A DNA stretch of 64,000 nucleotides from positions 868,001-932,000 of the forward strand of contig JOGW01000002.1 of assembly GCA_000721375.1 (NCBI GenBank), given 5' to 3'. A model generated the notes under the pieces. That model did not search any database, had not been told where the DNA came from, and worked only from the letters and a program-made list of their open reading frames with translations. Positions 43,362 to 52,343 of the stretch are shown piece by piece. Each line of letters opens with the position of its first letter. The first letter of the stretch is position 1. This DNA comes from Streptomyces sp. NRRL B-3428. GTDB lineage: Bacteria > Actinomycetota > Actinomycetes > Streptomycetales > Streptomycetaceae. The translations under genes were made by a program, and so were the position numbers.

Positions 43362-44216
43362 ATGCGCGACATGTCCGGCTTCAAGGAACAACCCGCTCAG
43401 ATCCGCTGGGAGAACCGCACCCAGCGGCCGCTGCTCGCCCTGGCGGTGCTCTTCGCCCTCGCGTACGCCGTGCCGATCGTGGCGCCCGACGCCTCCGGCG
43501 GTGTGAAGGGCGCGTGCGAAGTGGTGGAGTGGGTGGTCTGGGGCGCGTTCGCCGCGGACTATCTCGTACGTCTTGTGCTGACCGAGCACCGGCTGCACTT
43601 CGTACGGCATCACTGGCTGGACCTGGCGGCCGTGCTGCTGCCGCTGCTCAGGCCGTTCCAGCTGCTGCGGGTCGTCGCCACACTGATGCTGGTGGGACGG
43701 CGGGCCCGGATGGCCACACAGATAAAGCTGACGACCTACGTGGGTGGTTCGGTACTCGGGCTGCTGATGTTCGGCTCACTCGCGGTGCTCGCGGTGGAGC
43801 GGCAGTCGCCGAACGGGAACATCAAGTCGCCGGGCGACGCGGTGTGGTGGTCGTTCACGACCATGACGACGGTCGGCTACGGAGATCACGCGCCGACCAC
43901 CGGGCTCGGGCGGTTGATCGCGGTCGGACTGATGCTGTCCGGGATCGCGCTGCTCGGTGTGGTGACCGCGAACATCGCCGCGTGGTTCATCTCGCGCTTC
44001 GAGCAGGATGATGCGGAGGAGCGGCGGCAGACGGAGGCGATCCTCGAACTGACCCAGGAGGTCAGGTCGTTGCGGGCACAGGTGGCGGCGTTGTCGGGTG
44101 CGGGTGCGGTGGGTGCGGGTGCGGGTGCCAAGGGTGTGGCAGGCGCGGCCGACGCCCCTTCCGTTTCCGCGTCGGCCGCGCTGCCCGCTCCGCACGGGCC
44201 CGGGACGGGCGGCTAG
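43362..44216 (+). CDS. Voltage-gated-type potassium channel
   Basis: The 284-residue channel has about six hydrophobic segments: S1-S4-like in 25-115 and a pore unit whose selectivity filter is TVGYGDHAP (170-178), preceded by the pore helix AVWWSFTTMT. The S4-like helix (LRVVATLMLVGRRARMA) has few Arg residues, so voltage sensing may be weak. A coiled coil (EERRQTEAILELTQEVRSLR) probably drives tetramer assembly, and the tail is Gly/Ala-rich. No SD precedes ATG 43362 or 43371. The stop shares CTAG with the opposing gene. Confidence 0.9.
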   Translation: MRDMSGFKEQPAQIRWENRTQRPLLALAVLFALAYAVPIVAPDASGGVKGACEVVEWVVWGAFAADYLVRLVLTEHRLHFVRHHWLDLAAVLLPLLRPFQLLRVVATLMLVGRRARMATQIKLTTYVGGSVLGLLMFGSLAVLAVERQSPNGNIKSPGDAVWWSFTTMTTVGYGDHAPTTGLGRLIAVGLMLSGIALLGVVTANIAAWFISRFEQDDAEERRQTEAILELTQEVRSLRAQVAALSGAGAVGAGAGAKGVAGAADAPSVSASAALPAPHGPGTGG

Positions 44217-44515
44217 AGCATCCCGTTGCCGGGGCCTGCCGCGTCCGCGATCCAGGCGAGTGCGAGCACGGTGTCGATCGCGCCCAGTACGACGGCGATC
44301 AGCGCCGGGATGCGTCCGGTGGCCCAGCGTCGGCCCATGGCGAACCATCCGCAGACGATCGCGATGGGGCCGAGCAGGATGCCGAGGACGAAGAATCCCG
44401 CGAGCGCGCAGATGGCGCCGATGATGCCCAGCGTCGCGCGGTCCGGCCCGGGCCGGGGCCGGGTGCGGCCGCGTGTCCGGGGGTGTCCGCGCGTGCTGTG
44501 TTTGGAGCCCGCCAT
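44213..44515 (-). CDS. Small DUF4190-like membrane protein
   Basis: The 100-residue product has a basic Arg/Pro-rich N-tail (STRGHPRTRGRTRPRPGPDR) and two transmembrane helices, LGIIGAICALAGFFVLGILL and GRIPALIAVVLGAIDTVLAL. The pattern is like DUF4190 proteins. GGGAG lies five bases before ATG 44515. Function unknown. Its stop overlaps that of the K+ channel gene. Confidence 0.75.
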   Translation of the reverse strand: MAGSKHSTRGHPRTRGRTRPRPGPDRATLGIIGAICALAGFFVLGILLGPIAIVCGWFAMGRRWATGRIPALIAVVLGAIDTVLALAWIADAAGPGNGML

Positions 44516-44697
44516 CACCACTCCCTGAGTTCGCTTGTACCGGGCTTGTGGGTACGGGTGCCCCGTTTTCGGGGGCTGAGTCGTCAGGTGGGGGTGGGGA
44601 TGGGGGCGGGCGGGATTTTTCCCCTACCCGGCCCCACGCTCTCAACTTCGTTCGAGCAGGGAGACCCCACTCTTCCCGGAACCGGGGCTGAGTACGG

Positions 44698-45081
44698 TCA
44701 GCTCTCCCAGATCTTGAACGCCCTCACCTTGTACGGGGATTCAGGGGCCCAGGTGCCGCCCGCGCGGCCCGGATACGTCTCGAAGTCGCCCGTCTCCTCG
44801 CACTCCGCCGACTGGTACGTGGTGACCGGGCGGGCCGTGCGGTTGACGAGGGCCTGGGCGGTGGTGCCCCGGGGCAGCGGTGTGCACATCTCGGTGGTGA
44901 GGTCGGTGAGCTCGTGTGTGGTGCGGGTGCCGGTGTAGTCCGGTTTGGACCACAGACACAGCTCCCCCGGCCCGCAACGTGGTGGAGCCGCACTCGCGGG
45001 TGTGGCCGCGGTGGCGAGTGCGGCCACACCCAGTGCGGCGGCGGTGACGGTCGTGCGCAGGTGCTTCTTCGTCGTACGCAT
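44698..45081 (-). CDS. Secreted peptidase inhibitor family I36-like protein
   Basis: The 127-residue product has a signal peptide (MRTTKKHLRTTVTAAALGVA, cleavage near ASA-A) and a small Cys-bearing beta domain: CGPGELCLWSKPDYTG, MCTPLPRG and the C-terminal YKVRAFKIWES. This is the I36 (SMI, Streptomyces metalloproteinase inhibitor) pattern, related to crystallin-like folds. It probably acts outside the cell. The four Cys may form two disulfides. Confidence 0.82.
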   Translation of the reverse strand: MRTTKKHLRTTVTAAALGVAALATAATPASAAPPRCGPGELCLWSKPDYTGTRTTHELTDLTTEMCTPLPRGTTAQALVNRTARPVTTYQSAECEETGDFETYPGRAGGTWAPESPYKVRAFKIWES

Positions 45082-45194
45082 GGTGGTGAACCCCCGTGTC
45101 GTGTCCGCAAGTTGGCGCCACTTTGGCCTGCGGGCAGCGAGGTCAGGAAGGGGGTTCGGGGCTCGTCACCCTGATAGGGGAAATGGGAGAAGGG

Positions 45195-46814
45195 TCAGAT
45201 GTGGCCGACTCCCGCGCCCGCCTCCGCGTTCGCACCCTTCTTCGTCAGCAGCGCGACGAAGATCGCGACCACGGCGACACCCGCGGCCGTGAGGCTGGCG
45301 AGCCCCATGCCCGACATGAAGGTGTCGTGCGCGACGTCGGTGATCTTCGCGGCGATCTCCGGCGGGGTGTTCGGCGCGACCGGTGCGGCGCCGGACTGGA
45401 CGGCCTCCGCGGCCTGTCCGAACTGCGCTTCGGGGATGGGCGGCAGGCCCGCGCCGGCCCAGTTGTCCGCCAGGCTGTTGTCCACCTTCGAGGCCATGAT
45501 CGCGCCGAGTACGGCGGTGCCGAGGCTGCCGCCGATCTGCATCGCGGCCTGCTGCAGTCCGCCCGCGACACCGGAGAGCTCCATCGGGGCGTTGCCCACG
45601 ATGACCTCCGTGGCGCCGACCATGACCGGCGCGAGGCCGAGGCCGAGCAGCGCGAACCAGATGGACATGGTGAGGCTGGAGGTGTCGGTCTCCAGGGTGG
45701 ACATGCCGTACATGGCGAGGGCGGTGACCGCCATACCGCCGGCCAGCGGGATGCGCGGACCGACCTTGGTGATCATCGCGCCCGCCAGCGGGGAGCCGAC
45801 GATCATCATGCCGGTGAGCGGCAGCAGGTGCAGACCGCTGTCGACGGGGCTCATGCCGTGCACGTTCTGCAGGTAGAAGGTGACGAAGAACAGGCCGCCC
45901 ATGAAGGCGATGGCCATCAGGACCATCAGGACCACACCGGCGGACAGCGGCAGCGAACGGAACAGCTGCAGCGGGACGAGCGGTTCCTTGGCCCGCGTCT
46001 GCCAGAAGGCGAAGAGCGCGAACGCCACGAGGGCTCCGCCCATCCAGGCCCAGGTGGTGCCCGAACCCCAGCCCCACTCGGGCGCCTTGATGACGGCCCA
46101 CACCAGGGAGAACATCGCGACGGAAAGCAGCGCGATGCCGAGGAGGTCGAAGGAGCGGGGCGCGTTCTCGGCCCGGTGGTCCTTGAGGATCAGTACGCCG
46201 AGTACGACGGCGATGATGCCGACCGGCACGTTGATGAAGAAGACCGACTGCCAGCTGACGTGCTCGACGAGCACGCCGCCGAGGATCGGGCCGCCCGCGG
46301 TCGAGGCGCCGATGACCATGCCCCAGATACCGATGGCCATGTTCAGCTTTTCGGCCGGGAACGTGGCGCGCAGCAGGCCGAGCGCGGCCGGCATGAGCAG
46401 TGCGCCGAACAGGCCCTGCAGGACGCGGAAGGCGACGACGAAGCCGACGCTGCTGGAGAAGCCGATGGCGCCGGACGCGGCGGCGAAGCCGACGACGCCG
46501 ATGAGGAAGGTCTGACGGTGGCCGAAGCGGTCACCGAGCTTGCCCGCGGTGATCAGCGAGACCGCGAGGGCGAGGAAGTAGCCGTTGGTGATCCACTGGA
46601 TCTGCTGCCAGGTGGCGCCCAGCTCCGTCTTGATCACGGGGTTGGCGATCGCGACGATCGTGCCGTCGAGCGCGACCATCATCACGCCGATGGCCACGGC
46701 GAACAGGGTCAGCCAGGGGTGGCCGCGCAGCCCCTTGGCCGGTGTCGGTTCGGAGGTGCCCGCCGGGGAATCGGGGGCCTTGCCGGCCTTTTCGACGGTG
46801 GTCTGACTAGTCAT
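45195..46814 (-). CDS. MFS drug exporter, DHA2 family
   Basis: The 539-residue protein has 14 predicted helices. The helix-1 motif is VMMVALDGTIVAIANPVIKT, motif A is AGKLGDRFGHRQTFLIG, and motif C is GASTAGGPILGGVLVEHVSW. It pumps drugs or metabolites with proton counterflow. It is divergent from a TetR gene; the 116-bp spacer contains long inverted repeats, so the pump is probably inducible. The C-terminus is hydrophilic and Ala/Gly-rich. Confidence 0.9.
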   Translation of the reverse strand: MTSQTTVEKAGKAPDSPAGTSEPTPAKGLRGHPWLTLFAVAIGVMMVALDGTIVAIANPVIKTELGATWQQIQWITNGYFLALAVSLITAGKLGDRFGHRQTFLIGVVGFAAASGAIGFSSSVGFVVAFRVLQGLFGALLMPAALGLLRATFPAEKLNMAIGIWGMVIGASTAGGPILGGVLVEHVSWQSVFFINVPVGIIAVVLGVLILKDHRAENAPRSFDLLGIALLSVAMFSLVWAVIKAPEWGWGSGTTWAWMGGALVAFALFAFWQTRAKEPLVPLQLFRSLPLSAGVVLMVLMAIAFMGGLFFVTFYLQNVHGMSPVDSGLHLLPLTGMMIVGSPLAGAMITKVGPRIPLAGGMAVTALAMYGMSTLETDTSSLTMSIWFALLGLGLAPVMVGATEVIVGNAPMELSGVAGGLQQAAMQIGGSLGTAVLGAIMASKVDNSLADNWAGAGLPPIPEAQFGQAAEAVQSGAAPVAPNTPPEIAAKITDVAHDTFMSGMGLASLTAAGVAVVAIFVALLTKKGANAEAGAGVGHI

Positions 46815-46827
46815 ACGGAAAAGGTTA

Positions 46828-46878
46828 GTGACAGCGACTGACAGTTGACAACGTCCGCCACTAGTCGGTAACTGTCAC
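46828..46878. promoter_or_regulatory. Divergent promoter/operator of MFS and TetR genes
   Basis: GTGACAG (46828-46834) and CTGTCAC (46872-46878) are inverted repeats; a second pair TGACAGTT (46840-46847) and AACTGTCA (46870-46877) overlaps them. Inside are TTGACA (46845-46850), 18 bp before TAACTG, for the TetR gene, and a mirrored TTGTCA ... TAACCT for the pump. Binding here would stop both promoters. Confidence 0.6.
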
Positions 46879-46930
46879 GTTGCTCACAGGTAATCTGTGC
46901 CCAGACATAGAGGAGAAAGAGGGCCATGGA

Positions 46931-47563
46931 GTGACAGGGCTTCGCGAGCGTAAGAAGCAGCGCACCCGGGACGCGCTCGTGCGCGCCGCGCTCGAGCTCT
47001 TCACCACGCAGGGATACGAGCGGACGACGGTCGACGAGATCGTCGCCGCGGTCGATGTCTCCCAGCGCACCTTCTTCCGCTACTTCGCCGGCAAGGAGCA
47101 AGTGGTCTTCGCCGTACAGGAGATGGTGGAGTCCCGCTTCGTGGAGTCGCTGCGCGGGCGGCCGCCCGAGGAGTCACCGTTCGAGGCGCTGCGCAGGAGC
47201 GTGCTCGACGGCTGGGACTCGATCGGTGAGTCCATCGAGCAGTTCGTGCCGGTGGAGATGTACATGCGGGTCTTCCGGATGATCGAGTCCACACCCGCAC
47301 TGCTCGCCGTGCAGATGCGGCGCACGGTCGAGACGGAGGAGGAGATCGTGCGCATCGTGGCCGCGCGCGAGGGCCTCGACCCCGAGGAGGATCCGCGCCC
47401 GCGCGTGGCGGTGGCGGCGTTCAGCGGGGTGATGCAGCTCGCGGGGCGGCGCTGGGGCGCCGGCGAGGAGATCAGCGTGGAGTCGATGCGCCGGCTCACG
47501 GCCTCCCTGCTCGAACGACTTGAGCCCGCACTGGCCGCGGACTGGCGGAGCCCGAAGGTGTGA
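46931..47563 (+). CDS. TetR family repressor of the adjacent MFS pump
   Basis: The 210-residue protein has a TetR head (LRERKKQRTRDALVRAALEL, ERTTVDEIVAAVDVSQRTFF, RYFAGKEQVV) and a helical ligand-binding C-terminal domain. GTG 46931 follows GAGGG at seven bases; the longer frame up to 46880 lacks an SD. It faces the DHA2 pump across an inverted-repeat operator, so it likely represses the pump and itself. Confidence 0.87.
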   Translation: MTGLRERKKQRTRDALVRAALELFTTQGYERTTVDEIVAAVDVSQRTFFRYFAGKEQVVFAVQEMVESRFVESLRGRPPEESPFEALRRSVLDGWDSIGESIEQFVPVEMYMRVFRMIESTPALLAVQMRRTVETEEEIVRIVAAREGLDPEEDPRPRVAVAAFSGVMQLAGRRWGAGEEISVESMRRLTASLLERLEPALAADWRSPKV

Positions 47564-47768
47564 ACGGACGGTCACGCACGGCGAGTTGATCACTCGTTTC
47601 CGGCCTGCCGCCACCGGCCCGCGAGACGGCAAAAGCGGAACCTCCGCTTACGCCCAGTGATGACGGATGCCGCAGAGTGTGCGCTTTGCCCCGATCATCC
47701 GATACCGCCTGTGATCCGCGCCACGGTCCGTGCGGTGGGCCGTCCGGGTCTCCTAGGGTGGCCGGATC

Positions 47769-48959
47769 GTGACTTCTTTCGACTCCGCCCCCTCCCTCAA
47801 CGTCTGGCGCGCCCTCCTCGCCGTAGCCGCCGTCTTCGTCATGCTGACGGCCACCGGCTGGACCGCGGTCCGCAGCAAGGGCGGGTCGACACCGCTCGAA
47901 GCCGCGCGCGAAGCCTGGAGCCGCGGCGGTATCGACGGCCGGGATCTGCCCGACGCCGACGCACCGGCGACGCGGATCGCCGGCTTCTTCGCCACGCTCA
48001 GCGACGCGCAGCAGGACCGCCTCGCCGGGCGCTATCCGCTGGTCGTCGGCAACCTCAACGGCGTGCCCCTGAAGCTGCGTTACGAGGCGAACCGGCACTC
48101 CGTGCACCAGGCCATCAAGGCCGAGCAGGCGCGTTTGGACGACGGCCGCCTCTCCGACTCGGGCAGACGCGACGCCGGGCGCCGGATCAACCGCTTCGAG
48201 TCCTTCCTGCACCCGGGCCGCGATCTGCTCGCCTTCGACCCTTCCGGGCGCGGGCGCGTCGCCGAGGTGCTCGGGAACCTGGAGAAGGCCGAGCGGGTGT
48301 CCATAGTGGTGCCCGGTGTCGACACGGATCTGCTCACGTTCCAGAAGACCTTCGGCCGGTACGGGGCCACCTCGGGCATGTCGCGTGCGCTGTATCGCGC
48401 CGAGCGCGCCCAGAGCCCCTCCACCCGTACCGCCGTGATCGCCTGGGCCGACTACACGGCCCCCGGGGGCGTGGGCATGGACGCCTTCACGGTCCGGCGT
48501 GCGGCGGACGGGGCCGAGCGGCTGACCGCCATGATCCGCGCGCTGCCGGGGCAGGCGCCCACGGCGCTGTACTGCCACAGCTACGGCTCGGTCGTCTGCG
48601 GGGTCGCCGCGAGTGAACTGCCCTCCCGCGTCCGGGACATCGCGGTCGCGGGCAGCCCCGGGATGCGCGCCGAGACCGCCGCGGACCTGGGAACTTCGGC
48701 GCGGGTGTGGGCGATGCGCGACGCCGACGACTGGATCGCGGACGTACCGCATCTGGAGGTCGGCGATTTCGGCCATGGCGTGGACCCGGTCTCGTCCGGG
48801 TTCGGTGCGCGGGTGATCTCGGCCGAGGACTCCGAGGGACACACCGGTTACTTCGAGCCCGGCACGGAGAGTCTGCGCAATCTCGCGCGGATCGGGGTCG
48901 GCCGTTTCGACGAGGTGAGCTGCGCCGACGGCGGGGATGCCTGCCGGGCACAGGTATGA
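47769..48959 (+). CDS. DUF1023 alpha/beta hydrolase (copy 1)
   Basis: The 396-residue protein has an N-terminal membrane or signal helix (WRALLAVAAVFVMLTATGW), then LRYEANRHSV, a helical insert, and the DUF1023 hydrolase core: ERVSIVVPGVDTDLL, the nucleophile elbow ALYCHSYGSVVCGVAASEL (Ser after His), AGSPGM, ADDWIADVPHLEVGDFGHGVD and the His-bearing EGHTGYFEPGTESL. It is probably exported or membrane-bound. GTG 47769 has no strong SD. A shorter paralogue lies at 52.9 kb. Confidence 0.85.
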   Translation: MTSFDSAPSLNVWRALLAVAAVFVMLTATGWTAVRSKGGSTPLEAAREAWSRGGIDGRDLPDADAPATRIAGFFATLSDAQQDRLAGRYPLVVGNLNGVPLKLRYEANRHSVHQAIKAEQARLDDGRLSDSGRRDAGRRINRFESFLHPGRDLLAFDPSGRGRVAEVLGNLEKAERVSIVVPGVDTDLLTFQKTFGRYGATSGMSRALYRAERAQSPSTRTAVIAWADYTAPGGVGMDAFTVRRAADGAERLTAMIRALPGQAPTALYCHSYGSVVCGVAASELPSRVRDIAVAGSPGMRAETAADLGTSARVWAMRDADDWIADVPHLEVGDFGHGVDPVSSGFGARVISAEDSEGHTGYFEPGTESLRNLARIGVGRFDEVSCADGGDACRAQV

Positions 48960-49187
48960 CGGCGGGCGGGTGGCAGGAGGCTTGACCGGCCTTCGCACGC
49001 CGGCCCGGGCGCCGGAGCACAGGGGAGCGTGCCGTCCGGAGCGGCGGAGTGCCGGCGTCCGCGGACGGAGGCCCGGGTTCCGCCGTATGTGGCGGGCGGT
49101 GCGCGGCACTTGGCCTGGCCGACGCGCGTAGAGGCCCGCCCGATCGGGCATGAGGCCGGAACGTATCGAGGGGGGACGTACAGGCGC

Positions 49188-50066
49188 ATGCCGCATACGA
49201 TGAGCCGCATGGGTGACGTACTGGCCGGATTTCATGCCACCTGGGAGTTCGACACGGACTCCGTGCTCATCCGCTTCGAACGGGGGATCAGAACACCGAA
49301 ACTGTTCCATGCGCTCGGTGAACGCCGCATCCCCCACAGGGCGTTGGCGGATGTGACCCTTGCTCCGGGGAAGCGGGGCACGGTGGTGCTGCACGCGGTG
49401 CCGAGGGCCGGCGCGGATCCGCTGATGGAAGCGGCCGCCGGACAGCTCAAGGACGGCTGCGACCCGTACCGCCTGGTGCTGCCCGCCGAGCGCGAGACGC
49501 TCGCGGAGTACTACCGCGACGAACTGCGCGCCCGGCTGCCGTCCTCCACCGAGCCCGTCGAGCGCTATCTGGTGGCCGCGCCCGAGACTCCGCTGCAGTT
49601 CAAGGCGTACGACGGAAAGGCCTCCTTCGACGGCAAGTCGGTGAGCTTCCGCTGGTTCTGGACCGGGGCCTCGTCGGCGAAGTGGAAGGCGGGCGACCAG
49701 ACCTTCCCCGTCGCAGATCTCAGCGGGGTCGAGTGGCGTTCGCCGGAGATCTTCGACGGTTATCTGCGGCTGATCCGGCGGCCGGGCAACGTGGTCCAGC
49801 CCTCGCAGGCCGATCAGGATCCGGCCGCTGTCGTCTTCGGGCTCGGCTACGGGCCTGTGCACGAGTCGCTGCCGTTCGCGGCGGCGGTGCTCGCCGCCAC
49901 GCGTACGCGCTCGGCCGCCGCCGTCGAGGACGCGAGACGGTCGGGGCGGCGCGATCCGGCGGACATCGCGGAGCGGATCCGTCATCTCGGGGAACTGCAC
50001 GGGGCGGGGCTTTTGACGGACGAGGAGTTCTCGGCGAAGAAGGCCGAGCTGCTTGCGGAGCTTTGA
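49188..50066 (+). CDS. DUF4429 protein with C-terminal SHOCT domain
   Basis: The 292-residue product has two DUF4429 beta domains (GDVLAGFHATWEFDTDSVLI, LADVTLAPGKRGTVVLHAVP; YDGKASFDGKSVSFRWFWTG) and ends with a SHOCT motif, HLGELHGAGLLTDEEFSAKK. The family is common in actinobacteria and uncharacterised; SHOCT domains often mediate assembly. Start is uncertain among ATG 49188, 49200 and 49209; the conserved family start is at 49209 (MGDV). The 228-bp gap upstream shows no other gene. Confidence 0.82.
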   Translation: MPHTMSRMGDVLAGFHATWEFDTDSVLIRFERGIRTPKLFHALGERRIPHRALADVTLAPGKRGTVVLHAVPRAGADPLMEAAAGQLKDGCDPYRLVLPAERETLAEYYRDELRARLPSSTEPVERYLVAAPETPLQFKAYDGKASFDGKSVSFRWFWTGASSAKWKAGDQTFPVADLSGVEWRSPEIFDGYLRLIRRPGNVVQPSQADQDPAAVVFGLGYGPVHESLPFAAAVLAATRTRSAAAVEDARRSGRRDPADIAERIRHLGELHGAGLLTDEEFSAKKAELLAEL

Positions 50067-50206
50067 GGGGTACGGGGTCGAAGGCGGGGCTGTGTGCAGT
50101 GGAGTGCCGTGGCCTCGTGGCCGGATCTAGTACCGAGGTATGAGCTCCCGTCCGGCTCTGCGGTATGACGCGGGAAGCGCCGCTCGCTGCCTACGCTGAT
50201 CAAGCC

Positions 50207-51646
50207 ATGAACGACACGCAGCAGCCAGCACCCGACGAGACCACCGACCAGCCCGTACGCCGGGCCAGGCGGTGGCTGCCATCCTTGCCGCTCCTGCCGC
50301 GCGGGCGTGCGGGCTCCTCCACCGCCGGCGACGAGTCCGGGGGGCGCCTCGGCGGGTCCACGGACCGGCCCTGGGAGGCCGTACGCGGAGGGATGCGGGA
50401 GTTCGGGGCGGCACTGACGACGCCTGCGGCGGCCGGGCGTGCGCCGCTCGCCACCGCCCCGAAGCGCTGGGTGCGGGCCACCCCGTATGTCGTGGTCCTG
50501 GCCTTCGTGGCCACGCTGCTTCCGGTCACCGTCACGGTGCTCATCCAGGACTACGGGATGAGCGGCGGGCTCGCGGGCGGCCTCGCCGTCGCGCAGACCC
50601 TGCCGCTGATGCTCGCGCTGATCCGCCCGCTGCACGCGTGGTGGGTGATCTTCCTGGCCGATGTCGCCGGGGCGTTCGCGCTCCACGCGGGCCCGGACTT
50701 CGGCGAGCGTTCCTGGCCGTGGCCCCCCGCGGTCGTCGTGGGCTACGTGCTCCTGATGGTGCTGCTCGGTCTGCGCGAGAGCCGGCGCACCCTGATCGCG
50801 GTCTTCCTGGTCACCGCGGTGGCCGGGGTGTTCTTCGAACAGCTCTCGCAGGAGGACAGCGACGGCTCCTGGGTGCTGATGCTGGTGCTCGCCGGAGTCA
50901 CGCTCGTGGTGACGTACGCGTTGCGGCTGCGCGGTGAGGCACAGGCGAAGCTGGCCGAGCAGGAGACGATCAGCGAGGCGGAACGGGCGCAGCGCACCCT
51001 TCTGGAGGAACGGGCGCGGATCGCACGGGAGTTGCACGACGTCGTGGCCCATCACATGTCGGTGATCACGGTGCAGGCGGATACGGCCAAGTACCGCATC
51101 GCTGGCCTGACGCCCGAGGTGGAGAACGAGTTCGGCGAGATCGCGGCGGCCGCGCGTGAGTCGCTGACCGAGATGCGACGGCTGCTCAAGGTGCTGCGCA
51201 ACGAGGAGGCGCAGGCCGAGCGGATGCCGCAGCCCGGTCTGAAGCGGCTGCATCAGCTGGTCGAGGCGACCCGGCGGGCCGGGGTCGAGGTCACGATGAC
51301 TCCCCCGCAGGCGCGCCTTGACGAGCTGGTGACGGAGGTGCCGTCGGCGGTGGATCTGTCGGCGTACCGGATCGTGCAGGAGGCTCTGTCCAACGTGATC
51401 CGGCATGCGCCGGGGGCTGAGGCTCGCGTGGAACTCGACGTACGGGACCGGGAATTGGTCCTCTCCGTCGTGAACGGGCGGGCGCAGAAGACGCGTTCCG
51501 CGCTGGAGACCTCGGGGACCGGGCATGGCCTGGTGGGGATGCGTGAGCGCGTACGGTTGACCGGCGGCTCCCTCGACGCGGGTCCCCATGGGGACGGTGG
51601 TTTCCGGGTCGAGGCGCGGCTGCCGCTGACCGAGCAGGACACCTGA
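50207..51646 (+). CDS. NarL-type sensor histidine kinase
   Basis: The 479-residue kinase has a 90-residue cytosolic N-tail (Pro/Arg/Gly-rich), about five or six helices between 100 and 245, a dimer helix, the HisKA_3 motif RARIARELHDVVAHHMSVIT with phospho-His, and a HATPase with VQEALSNVIRHAPGA and GTGHGLVGMRERV. Streptomyces has many such kinases; the signal is unknown. ATG 50207 is inside an open frame from 50165. The response regulator follows after 19 bp. Confidence 0.9.
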   Translation: MNDTQQPAPDETTDQPVRRARRWLPSLPLLPRGRAGSSTAGDESGGRLGGSTDRPWEAVRGGMREFGAALTTPAAAGRAPLATAPKRWVRATPYVVVLAFVATLLPVTVTVLIQDYGMSGGLAGGLAVAQTLPLMLALIRPLHAWWVIFLADVAGAFALHAGPDFGERSWPWPPAVVVGYVLLMVLLGLRESRRTLIAVFLVTAVAGVFFEQLSQEDSDGSWVLMLVLAGVTLVVTYALRLRGEAQAKLAEQETISEAERAQRTLLEERARIARELHDVVAHHMSVITVQADTAKYRIAGLTPEVENEFGEIAAAARESLTEMRRLLKVLRNEEAQAERMPQPGLKRLHQLVEATRRAGVEVTMTPPQARLDELVTEVPSAVDLSAYRIVQEALSNVIRHAPGAEARVELDVRDRELVLSVVNGRAQKTRSALETSGTGHGLVGMRERVRLTGGSLDAGPHGDGGFRVEARLPLTEQDT

Positions 51647-51665
51647 CGTTCCCGAAGGGCACCCC

Positions 51666-52343
51666 GTGACCATCCGCGTACTCATCGTCGACGACCAGGC
51701 CATGGTGCGGGCGGGGTTCGCCGCGCTGCTGGCCGCGCAGAGCGATATCGACGTGGTCGGGCAGGCGGAGGACGGCAAGCAGGGTGTCGAGCTCGGGCGC
51801 TCCACCCACCCCGACGTGGTGCTGATGGATGTGCGGATGCCGGAGATGGACGGGCTCGAAGCCGCGCGCCGGCTCCTGGACCCTCCCCCCGGGGTCACCC
51901 ACGTCCCCAAGGTCCTGATGCTGACCACGTTCGACGTGGACGACTACGTGTACGAGGCGCTGCGCGCGGGTGCCTCCGGCTTCCTGCTCAAGGACGCACC
52001 GCCGGCGGATCTGATCTCGGCGGTACGGGTGGTGGCGGCCGGCGAGGCGCTGCTCGCGCCCTCCGTGACGCGCCGGCTGATCGCGGACTTCGCGAAGCAG
52101 CGCCCTGCGCAGCGCAGGGACCCCGCCCTGAAGCTGAACGGGCTGACGCCGCGGGAGACCGAGGTGCTCGAGCTGATCGCGCGCGGGCTGTCCAACCAGG
52201 AGATCGCGGCGCATCTGGTGTTGGCCGAGCAGACGGTCAAGACCCACATCGGCAAGGTCCTGTCGAAGCTGGACCTCCGGGACCGGGCCCAGCTGGTGAT
52301 CTTCGCCTACGAGGCGGGGGTTGTGGTCCCGGGCGACCAGTAG
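51666..52343 (+). CDS. NarL/FixJ family response regulator
   Basis: The 225-residue protein has a receiver domain with Asp10, phospho-site Asp55 (VVLMDVRMPEMDG) and the Lys of FLLKDAPP, plus a LuxR helix-turn-helix (LTPRETEVLELIARGLSNQE, then HLVLAEQTVKTHIGKVLSKL). GTG 51666 follows a GAAGGG SD. It forms a two-gene operon with the preceding kinase. Targets are unknown. Confidence 0.92.
   Translation: MTIRVLIVDDQAMVRAGFAALLAAQSDIDVVGQAEDGKQGVELGRSTHPDVVLMDVRMPEMDGLEAARRLLDPPPGVTHVPKVLMLTTFDVDDYVYEALRAGASGFLLKDAPPADLISAVRVVAAGEALLAPSVTRRLIADFAKQRPAQRRDPALKLNGLTPRETEVLELIARGLSNQEIAAHLVLAEQTVKTHIGKVLSKLDLRDRAQLVIFAYEAGVVVPGDQ

Noticed and set aside
45096..46841. A 581-codon + strand open frame opposite the MFS gene
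   Set aside because: It is Gly/Asp/Arg-rich shadow sequence; the opposing MFS protein has complete transporter motifs.
47634..47651. AAGCGGA-ACC-TCCGCTT hairpin after the TetR gene
   Set aside because: The stem is short (7 bp) and far from the stop (about 70 bp). It may be chance.
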